DNA of 63,546 nucleotides from contig JAGVMA010000004.1 in NCBI GenBank assembly GCA_020054095.1, positions 1-63,546 on the forward strand, read 5' to 3'. Below are positions 34,648-43,984 of the stretch, piece after piece. The notes under the pieces were generated by a model. That model was not told the origin of the DNA. It did not search any database and saw only the letters and a program-made list of their open reading frames with translations. A program made the position numbers and the translations under genes. Each line of letters starts with the position of its first letter. Position 1 is the stretch's first letter. Source of the DNA: Bacteroidia bacterium (GTDB taxonomy: Bacteria; Bacteroidota; Bacteroidia; JADZBD01).

Positions 34648-37600
34648 ATGAAACTTAAAAATATTTTCCCGGCAATTTTATTTTCTATTTGCGCAGTTAC
34701 GCTAACTGCGCAACAAACGTGGCAATCGTTAGGGCCAATTATGTTCCCTACAAACGTAAGCGGACAGATACACGGCATAGGGCGCACCACACAAATGAAG
34801 TGGGATCCCATAAATGCACAAACAGTTTATGCCACTACTGGCGAAGGGGGTCTTTGGAAAAGCACAAACAACTGTGTTAACTGGACAAAAACAGGCACCG
34901 ACAACTTGCCATTTATGGGAACAGCTTCGGTTTGTATTGACCACACCAATAACCAAGTAATCTATCTCGGTACGGGCGACCCAAATTATTATTCTACATC
35001 TCTTGGAGTTTATAAAAGTACAGATGGCGGTCAAACTTGGAATGCAAGCAATACTAATATCGGCACCCGAATGGCGGTAGAATTATTAATGGATCCTACA
35101 AACAACAACGTGATTGTAGCCGCGACCAATAATGGAATATGGCGCACAACTAATGCGGGAGCTAACTGGACACAGGAGGTTGCATCGGGTCAATTTACCG
35201 ATATGAAATTAAAACCCGGCAGCACCACCACCCTGTATGCGGTTAATATGGTTGGAGGATATTATCGTTCAACCGATTTTGGCGACAACTGGACCCAAAT
35301 AACAACCGGATTAAGTATTCCGAATAATAATGCACAAGGTACGCGCTTGGCAGTTTCGGCAGCAGCTCCCAATACGTTGTATTTGGGAACAATAGCAGAT
35401 GAGGGTAAAATTTTTAAATCTACCGATGGCGGAACAACTTTTTCTGTGGTGTATAATAATCCTGCACAAAGCTTGGTTGGTTATGATGCAAACGGTGGCG
35501 GGCAAGGCAATTATAATTTTGGCATGTGTGCCGACCCTACAAACGCAAATATTATTTATGTGGTTGCACACGTTGTGTGGAAATCTACAAATGGCGGAAC
35601 AAGCTGGACACAGCTAACCAATTGGTGGGCAGTGGTGCATACCGATATGCACTTCATCGGGTTTAACCCAACAAACAATAGCGAATTATTTAACGCAAAC
35701 GATGGAGGCGTGTGGCTAACCACTAATGGCGGAAGCACCTGGAGTATCCGCAGTGATGGCTTGGAGGCCACAGAGTGTTACCGTGCTGCAACAAGCAATA
35801 CATACAAAAATTTAATGAGCATAGGAACTCAAGACAACGGAGAACTATACTTTTATAACGGAACATGGTATTGTAACCGAGGTGGCGATTGGACATCAAA
35901 AATGCATTACGATTATACATCTACGTACGGAAAAGTATATTACGTTGGAGATAATGGCGAACGCAGAGATGTTACACTGAATGGAAATTCAACAGTAACC
36001 AATGTCCCCAATGTTAGTGACCCTGAATTTGCTTTTTCAAAATTGCAAAACACGCTGGGCTATGCTTCCAATACAAGCGGAACGGCTTACAATATTTATC
36101 GCTCTACCAATTTATCCGGTACTCCATCGTGGACATCCGTGGGAACTATGACCGGAAATGCATCGCAATTAAAATTTGCACCCGATAATCAAAATGTAAT
36201 TTATATTGTAACAGAAAATAATCTTATTTACCGAAGCGATAATGCGCTTGCTACCACGCCTGCATTTAATAATTATGCTACACCGGGCAACACAAATACG
36301 ATAACTAAAATTGCTCCCTGCAAAGACAATAGCAACGTAGTTTATCTTTCGTGTGGCAACCGTGTATATCGCTCAGCCGACAGAGGCGCAACATGGACAA
36401 ACGTATCGGGAACACTACCAACAATAAATATTAACGGGCTTGTTTTCGATGAGTATAGTACCGATGAGTCGGTTTATCTTTCCACTGCTTATGGAGTGTA
36501 TTATAAAAACAACACCATGAGCGATTGGATAAATTTCTCGAACGGATTACCAACTGTAGCACAAATTACCGATCTAATGATTTTTAATGATGGCACCGCT
36601 AATAGCGTGTTGCGTGTTTCTTATTACGGAAGAGGTGTGTGGCAGCGCTCGTTTTACAACAGCCAAAACCAAGCGCCATCTGCAGACTTCACCGCAAGCG
36701 TAACTCAGATTTGTCCGGGCTCTACAATTCAATTTACCGATTTAAGCGTGGGCAACCCAACGCAATGGAGCTGGACTTTCCAGGGCGGAACACCTGCAGC
36801 ATCTACGTTGCAAAATCCAACAGTAACTTACAATACACCCGGCACTTATAACGTAACACTTGTATCTACTAACGGAAACGGAAACGACACTGAAATTAAA
36901 TCTACTTACATCACCGTTTTTGCATCGCAATCGTTACCACTGATTGAAGGATTTCAAACCACTTTTCCGCCCAGCAACTGGACACTTGTAAATGCACTTA
37001 ACGATGGATTGCAGTGGACGCAAAGCACTACGGTGGGAGGTTATTCGGCAAGCAGCTCATCTGCTTACATTGATAATTTTAATGTGAATGGCACTAACTC
37101 GCAAGATAAAATAGTTACACCTGTTTTTAATTTTTCAAATATCACAACAGCTAATTTGCAATTTGATGTCGCTTATGCACGATACGATAATACATATTTT
37201 GATTCATTAATCGTATTTGTTTCTACCGATTGTGGTGCAACATTTACTTCCATTTATGCGAATGGTGGCCAAACATTAGCCACCGCTCCGGATAATGCAT
37301 CAACGGCATTTGTACCAACGGCAACTCAGTGGCGCACCGAAAATCTAAACCTGAATGCTTATATAGGTCAACAAAGTGTTATGTTTCAATTTGCAAACGT
37401 AGGCCGATGGGGGCAAATGTTGTATTTAGATAATATCAATATAAACACAATACTCACAAGTGTTGTAGAAAACCACGATAACAACAACGCGCAGCTTTAT
37501 CAAAACACAAATGGCGATGTGCAAATTTTAGCAACCGATAACATAACGCAATTGCAGGTGTATAATGCCATGGGTCAAATTGTTTATACGCAAAGTAATA

Positions 37601-37719
37601 GCAATGGAAGCGGCATGGTACTCGCCCAGTCAATATTTAATGCTGATGCGGTTTACTATTTCCATATTACAACCACAGCGGGATTAGTGATTAAGAAATT
37701 ACCCGTGTTAATGAGGTAA
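34648..37719 (+). CDS. T9SS type A cargo with sortilin-like beta-propeller, PKD and jelly-roll domains, 1023 aa
   Basis: A signal peptide (1-21, VTLTAQ) precedes a VPS10/sortilin-type propeller of about 650 residues with repeated BNR/Asp-box motifs (STDGGQTW, STDFGDNW, STNGGTSW, SADRGATW). A PKD domain lies near 675-755 (FTDLSVGNPTQWSWTF). A choice-of-anchor-J jelly roll spans about 760-930 (IEGFQTTFPPSNW). The last 75 residues are a type A sorting domain (YNAMGQIVYTQSN ... IKKLPVLMR). These glycosidase-like propellers are common in secreted Bacteroidota proteins, but no catalytic residues could be assigned. Two terminator hairpins follow. Confidence 0.88.
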   Translation: MKLKNIFPAILFSICAVTLTAQQTWQSLGPIMFPTNVSGQIHGIGRTTQMKWDPINAQTVYATTGEGGLWKSTNNCVNWTKTGTDNLPFMGTASVCIDHTNNQVIYLGTGDPNYYSTSLGVYKSTDGGQTWNASNTNIGTRMAVELLMDPTNNNVIVAATNNGIWRTTNAGANWTQEVASGQFTDMKLKPGSTTTLYAVNMVGGYYRSTDFGDNWTQITTGLSIPNNNAQGTRLAVSAAAPNTLYLGTIADEGKIFKSTDGGTTFSVVYNNPAQSLVGYDANGGGQGNYNFGMCADPTNANIIYVVAHVVWKSTNGGTSWTQLTNWWAVVHTDMHFIGFNPTNNSELFNANDGGVWLTTNGGSTWSIRSDGLEATECYRAATSNTYKNLMSIGTQDNGELYFYNGTWYCNRGGDWTSKMHYDYTSTYGKVYYVGDNGERRDVTLNGNSTVTNVPNVSDPEFAFSKLQNTLGYASNTSGTAYNIYRSTNLSGTPSWTSVGTMTGNASQLKFAPDNQNVIYIVTENNLIYRSDNALATTPAFNNYATPGNTNTITKIAPCKDNSNVVYLSCGNRVYRSADRGATWTNVSGTLPTININGLVFDEYSTDESVYLSTAYGVYYKNNTMSDWINFSNGLPTVAQITDLMIFNDGTANSVLRVSYYGRGVWQRSFYNSQNQAPSADFTASVTQICPGSTIQFTDLSVGNPTQWSWTFQGGTPAASTLQNPTVTYNTPGTYNVTLVSTNGNGNDTEIKSTYITVFASQSLPLIEGFQTTFPPSNWTLVNALNDGLQWTQSTTVGGYSASSSSAYIDNFNVNGTNSQDKIVTPVFNFSNITTANLQFDVAYARYDNTYFDSLIVFVSTDCGATFTSIYANGGQTLATAPDNASTAFVPTATQWRTENLNLNAYIGQQSVMFQFANVGRWGQMLYLDNININTILTSVVENHDNNNAQLYQNTNGDVQILATDNITQLQVYNAMGQIVYTQSNSNGSGMVLAQSIFNADAVYYFHITTTAGLVIKKLPVLMR

Positions 37720-37752
37720 AATAAGTCCGGGTTTTCATTTTGGTCCCGGTAC

Positions 37753-37803
37753 ACGAAGGGTGTTACAATTAATTCAGGGGTGTATTTTTAGTACACCCTT
37801 CGT
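37753..37803 (+). terminator. Terminator of the beta-propeller gene
   Basis: An 11-bp perfect stem (ACGAAGGGTGT at 37753-37763, ACACCCTTCGT at 37793-37803) has a 29-nt loop and a short T run after it. It begins 34 bp past the stop at 37719. Confidence 0.65.
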
Positions 37804-37821
37804 TTTTAAAATTCAAAAAAA

Positions 37822-37847
37822 AATCCCGAGAAATATTTCTCGGGATT
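37822..37847. terminator. Bidirectional terminator between convergent genes
   Basis: A perfect 26-bp palindrome (left arm AATCCCGAGAAAT) is flanked by an A run on the left and a T run on the right. It can therefore terminate both the plus-strand gene ending at 37719 and the minus-strand SprF gene ending at 37892. Confidence 0.85.
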
Positions 37848-37891
37848 TTTTCATCTATAATTCTTTAGTGATTTAGTTTACAAATTCTTAT

Positions 37892-38857
37892 TTATTTTGG
37901 CTCTTCTTGTTTTGGTTGTTCTTCTTTTTTATCTTCACCATCGCCACCTTCTTTTGGTTGCTCGGGAGCTTTTTTCTTAAACTTATAACACAACATTATT
38001 TCGTGGCTCATGCCCACATATTGTTTTAACGGGCTCATGGTTAAATCATACGCATAGCCCAACTGTAAAATATCTTTGTAGCCAAAGCTTATCATAAACA
38101 CTATTGCATCGCCTGTGCGATAAGATGCGCCAAGCGTTACCATTTTTTTGATGTCCACATTTACGTTAGCGTCTATTTGCAATGGTGCGCCTTGCACATA
38201 TTTCATCATAACGCTGGGTATAAGTGTAACTGCATCCGATGCTTTTAAAAAGTAACCGCCATTTAAAAAATAGTGTTGTTTTTGTTGCACCAAAAAGAAG
38301 TCGGCAGTTGATGTAATTTTCACGGGCATTAACTCCGGGATAGAAATGCCGGCATAATATTTTTCGGCTTTATAATACATACCAAAACCAGCATTGGGTG
38401 CAAAGGCGCGGTAGTTTCCTTTCGATACTACATTGTCGGTATTGCCGCGAATATCAAAACTTAAACTATCGGTGTTTAGTTTGTATAAATAGAACATACC
38501 ACTTAACCCAAATGAAAGCGTTGCGTTTTTAGCGGTTTTAATATGATATGCATAAGAGCCGTTAACTCCTGTTTTAGATGCGGGTCCGATTACATCGGTA
38601 AAAACATAAGTGCCTAATCCCATTTTGCCGCCATTTACTGCGCCATTTAGGCTGAAAGTTTTTACGCGCGGTTGTCCGGTAAAATCGGTCCATTGCGAGC
38701 GAATTACGGTTTTTAATTCTGTTTGACCAAACGTGCCGGCCATTGAGGGATTAATAACAAAAGGGTTTAACATGTATTGGCTGAACAGCGGTTGTTGCTG
38801 AGCGTTTGCTACAAATGCAAATAATACAAGCGAGAGTGATGATATAATTTTTTTCAT
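37892..38857 (-). CDS. PorP/SprF family type IX secretion outer membrane protein, 321 aa
   Basis: A signal peptide (1-19, AFVANAQ) leads to QQPLFSQYMLNPFVINPSMAG, the conserved start of the mature family, then an outer membrane barrel ending LQLGYAYDLTMSPLK and IMLCYKFKKKA. It starts 7 bp after the SprB-like gene stop, the usual cargo-SprF order, so it should export or anchor that protein. The last 25 residues form an unusual Pro/Glu/Lys-rich tail (APEQPKEGGDGEDKKEE) not seen on the paralog at 28913. Confidence 0.92.
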   Translation of the reverse strand: MKKIISSLSLVLFAFVANAQQQPLFSQYMLNPFVINPSMAGTFGQTELKTVIRSQWTDFTGQPRVKTFSLNGAVNGGKMGLGTYVFTDVIGPASKTGVNGSYAYHIKTAKNATLSFGLSGMFYLYKLNTDSLSFDIRGNTDNVVSKGNYRAFAPNAGFGMYYKAEKYYAGISIPELMPVKITSTADFFLVQQKQHYFLNGGYFLKASDAVTLIPSVMMKYVQGAPLQIDANVNVDIKKMVTLGASYRTGDAIVFMISFGYKDILQLGYAYDLTMSPLKQYVGMSHEIMLCYKFKKKAPEQPKEGGDGEDKKEEQPKQEEPK

Positions 38858-38864
38858 GGTCGTG

Positions 38865-41786
38865 TTATCTTAATAATGTTAATGTTCCTTTCACCTCTCT
38901 TGCTCCGTTACCAAAATTCAGCACAAAGAAATAAACGCCTCCGGGCAATGGTTTGCCTTTAAACATTCCGTCCCAATCATTTTTATATGCACCTGTTTCA
39001 TATACGCTGTTTCCCCATCGGTTATAGACTTCAACTGATACATCACCGTAATAATCTAAATGCTCAATAAACCACACATCGTGGTCGCCATCGCCATTGG
39101 GCGAAAAGGCATTAGGAATAAACACGCAATACTCGGTTGTTGTATTTCCAACCATAACTGTGTCTCGCGCCTTACATCCGTTTTGATCGGTAACCGTTAC
39201 ATAATATGTCCCTGAATCTACATTTAGCAGGTTTTCACTTGTTTGCCCGTTGCTCCACAAATAAGTATAGCTTGGCGATCCGCCCGTTACTTCTAATTCG
39301 GCATAACCAGTTGCATTACCGCATTGCGCGCTGTTAGGTACAATATTTGTCCGGAGAATAATGGGCTGATTAACAGAGATAGAAACCGATTGTGTGCAGC
39401 CCATGGCATCAGTAACAATTACAGTATAAGTGCCCGAAACTAAACTATCAGCTATGTTTGTTGTTTGGCGTAGGCTATCGCTCCACGAATAAGTATAGGG
39501 CTGAACTCCTCCCGAGGGGAAAACGGTGGCGGTTCCGGTTGAGTCGCCAAAGCAGAGGTTCATTGTGTTTAAAACATTGAGTGCAATGTTGCTGTTATTA
39601 GTAATAGTTACAGTTTGAGTTTGCGTACATCCTGCGTTATCGGTAACAATCACCGTGTAGTTTCCGGCTGCTAAAAAATAAGCGGTATCGTTTGTCTGAT
39701 TCAAAGGGTCGTTCCACTGATAGGTAAACGGGGGGCTGCCGCCATTAGGGATTGCAATTGCGGTTCCGCTGTTAGCAACACCACAACCGGCAGGCGTGGG
39801 CGTTATGCTCACCGTGTATTGCGGATTCACATTCACGTTCACAATAAACGTATCGTTACAGCCCCCGCTATTTGTTCCCACGCAAGTATAAGTGGTAGAA
39901 GAAGTGGGATTGGCTGTTACAACCTGTCCGGTGCTCGAACTTAATCCCGTGCCAGGGAACCAACTATAGTTTGTAGCTCCGCTTGCATTTAAATTTGTAA
40001 ATCCGCCAAAGCAAATAGTAATGCTCGCGGGTGTTACTGTTACTGATGGTTGCGCGTTGACTGTAACTGTTACAGTAGAAGTACTTGTGCCGCAGCCCGT
40101 GGTTGTTCCCACCACGGTATAAGTGGTTGTTGTCGATGGATTAGCAATTACAACAGGGCCAGTAGTTGTGTTTAATCCGCTTGCGGGGCTCCAGCTAAAG
40201 CTGAACGCACCGCTTGCTGTTAATGTATCTCCTATTCCGCTACAGATAGTTAATGCATTTGGCGATACGCTTACGTTTGGCGGCTGATTAACCACCACAA
40301 TTGTTGTTGCTGTATCGCGGCAGCCATTAGCCGCAATTGCAATTACCGAATAAATGGTGGTGGTGGTTGGCGATGCGGTTGTAACAGCAGTATTTGTCGA
40401 ACTTAAATCGTTGGTTGGTGTCCAGGTATAACCTAAGCCACCGCTGCCTGTGAGAACTACGTTGTTGCCACTGCAAATTAACGATGAAGTTGGCGCTACC
40501 GATGCAGTAGGCGCAGGCAATGAGTTAACGGTTACATAGGCCGTGTCGGTACATCCGCCATTATTACCTATTACCATGTAAGTAGTGTTTGTGGTTGGCG
40601 AAGCAAAAACAGTAGCACCTGTTGTGCTGCTTAATCCGCTTGCCGGAGACCAGGTATAAGCAGTTGCACCGCTTGCAGTTAATGCTACCGGGGCATTTGT
40701 GCACGCAGTGGTGCTTGTTGGCGATACCGTTACCGTGGGTGGTGTAGAAACAAAAACAGTAATGTTACTCGTTGCAGAACAACCTGCCGTAGAAGTTCCT
40801 GTAACAAAATAAGTAATGGTTGTGGTGGGCGATGCAATAGGGTTAGCAATATTAGTAGCGCTTAGTGCCGTTGCCGGACTCCACACATAACTAAACGCAC
40901 CACTTGCGGTAAGTTGTATAGAGTTGCCAATGCAAATTTGAGCAATAGGCGGATTGATATTTAAATTCGGAAGCGGATTAACTGTGATAACAACGCTATC
41001 AACCGAAGGCGGACACGTTCCGTTAGTTACCGTCCACACATAAATATTTATACCCACGCTAATATTACTTACCTGTGTGTTAGGTGTATTGGTGCTGAAA
41101 ATAGTACTTGACCCTTGCACTTGCGTCCAAATACCATTGCCCGTGGTGGGAGTATTGGCGGCCATAGTAACTGTCGTGTTTTGACAAACAGTTTGGTTCG
41201 GACCCGCGTTAGCGGTGGTTGGAGATGCATCCACAATTATTGCTACAAAATCTATTGATGGTGGGCATGGGCCGTTACTCACCGTCCACTGAAACAAATT
41301 TGTTCCAGCGCCTAAGCCGTTTACTAACGTGGTTGGCGAGTTGGGAGAAATTGGTGTACCACTTCCGCTAACCAGCGACCATGTTCCGGTGCCGGTGGTG
41401 GGTGGTGTAGCATTTAAATTTGTTGATGTAGCGCAAATTGTTTGATCAGAACCCGCATTTGCAATGGATGGCTGGGCAATCACTGTCATATAATTATTAA
41501 CGGTTAGCGTATTGCTTCCGTTTATGTTTGATGCCGTGAGCGATACGTTATAAGTTCCGGGCGTATTATAAGTTACAGTGGGGTTTTGTTGTGTAGATGT
41601 AGATGGCGTTCCGCCCGGGAAAGACCAATTCCACTGTGTGGGGCTTCCGGTTGATAAATCAAAAAACGTGATGGAAAATCCAGCGCAAATTACGTTTGTA
41701 TCTGCATCAAATGCAGCGACAGGTGCTTGCGAAAATCCAACAGCCGAAAGGGTAAAAAAAGATAAAACAGAAAGTATTTTTTTCAT
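38865..41786 (-). CDS. SprB-like surface adhesin with PKD, Ig-like repeats and T9SS type B domain, 973 aa
   Basis: A signal peptide (1-20) is followed by a PKD domain (about 22-105) and two repeats of about 85 aa (NAGSDQTICATSTNL and NAGPNQTVCQNTTVT). About five Ig-like repeats follow (YVWSPATALSATN, YTWSPASGLSSTT and similar), then three SprB-type repeats near 645-875 (GGSPPFTYQWNDPLNQT, GGVQPYTYSWSDSLRQT, GGSPSYTYLWSNGQTS). The type B sorting domain closes it (FIPNAFSPNGDGDHDVWF, VYNRWGNSVYETG). SprB-type repeats occur in the mobile gliding adhesin of Flavobacterium. The SprF partner is 7 bp downstream. Confidence 0.9.
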   Translation of the reverse strand: MKKILSVLSFFTLSAVGFSQAPVAAFDADTNVICAGFSITFFDLSTGSPTQWNWSFPGGTPSTSTQQNPTVTYNTPGTYNVSLTASNINGSNTLTVNNYMTVIAQPSIANAGSDQTICATSTNLNATPPTTGTGTWSLVSGSGTPISPNSPTTLVNGLGAGTNLFQWTVSNGPCPPSIDFVAIIVDASPTTANAGPNQTVCQNTTVTMAANTPTTGNGIWTQVQGSSTIFSTNTPNTQVSNISVGINIYVWTVTNGTCPPSVDSVVITVNPLPNLNINPPIAQICIGNSIQLTASGAFSYVWSPATALSATNIANPIASPTTTITYFVTGTSTAGCSATSNITVFVSTPPTVTVSPTSTTACTNAPVALTASGATAYTWSPASGLSSTTGATVFASPTTNTTYMVIGNNGGCTDTAYVTVNSLPAPTASVAPTSSLICSGNNVVLTGSGGLGYTWTPTNDLSSTNTAVTTASPTTTTIYSVIAIAANGCRDTATTIVVVNQPPNVSVSPNALTICSGIGDTLTASGAFSFSWSPASGLNTTTGPVVIANPSTTTTYTVVGTTTGCGTSTSTVTVTVNAQPSVTVTPASITICFGGFTNLNASGATNYSWFPGTGLSSSTGQVVTANPTSSTTYTCVGTNSGGCNDTFIVNVNVNPQYTVSITPTPAGCGVANSGTAIAIPNGGSPPFTYQWNDPLNQTNDTAYFLAAGNYTVIVTDNAGCTQTQTVTITNNSNIALNVLNTMNLCFGDSTGTATVFPSGGVQPYTYSWSDSLRQTTNIADSLVSGTYTVIVTDAMGCTQSVSISVNQPIILRTNIVPNSAQCGNATGYAELEVTGGSPSYTYLWSNGQTSENLLNVDSGTYYVTVTDQNGCKARDTVMVGNTTTEYCVFIPNAFSPNGDGDHDVWFIEHLDYYGDVSVEVYNRWGNSVYETGAYKNDWDGMFKGKPLPGGVYFFVLNFGNGAREVKGTLTLLR

Positions 41787-41944
41787 GATTTATGGGGTTA
41801 AAAAGAAGTAAGCCAAAAGTATCAAAAAAATCGTATCTATAAAATAGAATAAGCCATCGACAGCTTTCTTAAATAAAATTGTGGTTTTATTTCATTCATC
41901 TAAAACCCGAAAAACAGCGTAACATTAGGTGATAGTTTTATTTA

Positions 41945-41952
41945 TACATTTG
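41945..41952 (+). promoter_or_regulatory. Candidate -7 promoter element of kup
   Basis: TACATTTG fits the Bacteroidota TAnnTTTG -7 consensus and lies 20 bp before the GTG start, giving a short leader. No convincing -33 TTTG is seen. Confidence 0.4.
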
Positions 41953-41972
41953 TCGGCTTTAATTTTTGAAAC

Positions 41973-43952
41973 GTGCAAAACGGCCATCATAATCAACTCA
42001 ACCGAGTTTCTGCGGCAGGCCTTCTTGTAACCCTCGGCATCATTTTCGGAGACATTGGCACATCGCCACTCTACGTGCTAAAAGCCATTGTGGGCAAGGA
42101 ACCAATAAACTCATTAGTAGTGCTTGGCGGGCTTTCTTGTATTTTTTGGACACTCACTTTACAAACCACATTAAAATATGTGATACTTACACTTAAGGCC
42201 GATAACAAAGGCGAGGGTGGAATTTTTGCACTTTATACACTTGTAAGAAAAACAAAAGTGAAGTGGCTAATAGTTCCTGCAATTATTGGCGGCAGTGCCT
42301 TGCTTGCCGATGGAATAATTACTCCACCCATTTCAGTGGCATCTGCAATTGAGGGATTGAGAGCTACAGATTATTTTTCCAATGTACCCACGGTTCCCAT
42401 TGTAATATTAATACTCACGCTCTTATTTGTTATCCAGCAATTTGGCACCAAGCTCGTAGGCAATTTTTTTGGCCCAGTAATGTTAGTATGGTTCAGTATG
42501 CTTACTGTTCTTGGGGTTTCGCAAATAATGGATTTGCCTTCTGTTTTCAAAGCCATTAATCCATACTATGCAGTTGCACTTTTGAGTGAGCATAAAGAAG
42601 GTTTTTTAGTACTTGGGGCTGTTTTCTTATGCACCACAGGAGCCGAGGCGCTTTATTCTGATTTAGGTCATTGTGGGAAAAAGAATGTGCGAGTTAGTTG
42701 GATGTTTGTTAAAGCGGCACTATTAATAAATTACTTTGGGCAAGGTGCTTGGCTTTTACAACACGAAGGCGCGCTCTTAGCAAATTTTAAAGGCGGTAAT
42801 CCTTTTTACTCCATAATGCCCGAGTGGTTTTTGTATATAGGTATCGGTATTGCAACCGCAGCTGCAATTGTGGCCAGCCAAGCATTAATAAGCGGTTCGT
42901 TCAGCATCATCAACGAGGCAATGCGTTTGAATTTTTGGCCAAAATTCCGTATTAAATATCCAACAGAATTAAAAGGGCAATTATACATTCCATCTGTAAA
43001 CTGGTTGCTGTGGATTGGCTGCTTAGGAATTGTAATCGGCTTAAGAGAATCATCAAACATGGAGCACGCCTACGGATTAGCAATAGTTCTATGTATGATT
43101 ATGACTACCATTTTATTAACTTATTATCTTGTTTTAAAAAGATACAATTCGCTACTTGTAGTTGGCATTATGCTTATGTATCTTTTTATTGAAATATGTT
43201 TCTTGGCCGCCAACCTTAGCAAATTTTCGCAAGGCGGTTACATTACAATTTTAATTGCCGGTGCACTTTGTTTTGTGATGACGGCATGGTACTTTGCTCG
43301 CAAAATACGCAACCGATATGTTGAATTTGTAAAACTCGATGACTACATTGGTCAGTTGGTAGATTTGAGTAAAGATTTATCTATTCCAAAATACGCTACC
43401 CATTTGGTTTATTTAACAAGTGCCGATAAAACCGATGAAATAGAAGCGAAAGTAATTTACTCCATTTTGCAAAAACAACCCAAGCGAGCCGATATATATT
43501 GGTTTGTGCATGTGGATGTGATGGATGAACCCTATCGCATGGAATACAAAGTAACCGAAATGGTACACAGCGATGTGGTGAGAGTTGATTTTAAATTAGG
43601 ATTTAGAGTTGCGCCAAAAATTAATTTAATGTTCCGCAAAGTGGTGCAAGATATGGTTCGTAACCACGAAGTGGACATTACAAGTCGGTACGAATCGTTG
43701 AATAAAAATAATGTGATAGGCGATTTTAAATTTGTTGTAATTGAAAAATACTACTCTATAGAAAACGAATTGCCGTTTTATGAAAAAATTGTTTTAGACA
43801 TTTACTTCTTTCTCAAGCACTTTAGTTTATCCGAAGAAAAAGCATTTGGATTAGACACAAGCTCAGTTGTAATTGAAAAATTTCCGCTGATAGTGGCTCC
43901 GGCTAAAGAACTAAACTTAAAGCGAGTAGATCCGCCTAAACAAGAAGTTTAA
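41973..43952 (+). CDS. KUP-family potassium uptake protein, 659 aa
   Basis: A proton-coupled K+ importer of the inner membrane. The GTG start at 41973 gives VTLGIIFGDIGTSPLYVLKA, the signature of the first KUP membrane segment. About twelve membrane segments span roughly 15-440, with DNKGEGGIFALYTL and EALYSDLGHCGKKNVR conserved. The cytoplasmic C-terminal domain (about 445-659) is present. Its neighbours across a convergent junction are an outer-membrane barrel and a KdpDE-like pair, so K+ homeostasis is the likely theme of the locus. Confidence 0.93.
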   Translation: MQNGHHNQLNRVSAAGLLVTLGIIFGDIGTSPLYVLKAIVGKEPINSLVVLGGLSCIFWTLTLQTTLKYVILTLKADNKGEGGIFALYTLVRKTKVKWLIVPAIIGGSALLADGIITPPISVASAIEGLRATDYFSNVPTVPIVILILTLLFVIQQFGTKLVGNFFGPVMLVWFSMLTVLGVSQIMDLPSVFKAINPYYAVALLSEHKEGFLVLGAVFLCTTGAEALYSDLGHCGKKNVRVSWMFVKAALLINYFGQGAWLLQHEGALLANFKGGNPFYSIMPEWFLYIGIGIATAAAIVASQALISGSFSIINEAMRLNFWPKFRIKYPTELKGQLYIPSVNWLLWIGCLGIVIGLRESSNMEHAYGLAIVLCMIMTTILLTYYLVLKRYNSLLVVGIMLMYLFIEICFLAANLSKFSQGGYITILIAGALCFVMTAWYFARKIRNRYVEFVKLDDYIGQLVDLSKDLSIPKYATHLVYLTSADKTDEIEAKVIYSILQKQPKRADIYWFVHVDVMDEPYRMEYKVTEMVHSDVVRVDFKLGFRVAPKINLMFRKVVQDMVRNHEVDITSRYESLNKNNVIGDFKFVVIEKYYSIENELPFYEKIVLDIYFFLKHFSLSEEKAFGLDTSSVVIEKFPLIVAPAKELNLKRVDPPKQEV

Positions 43953-43984
43953 TGCTTGTTATCGAACGCTCTTCATTATAATAA

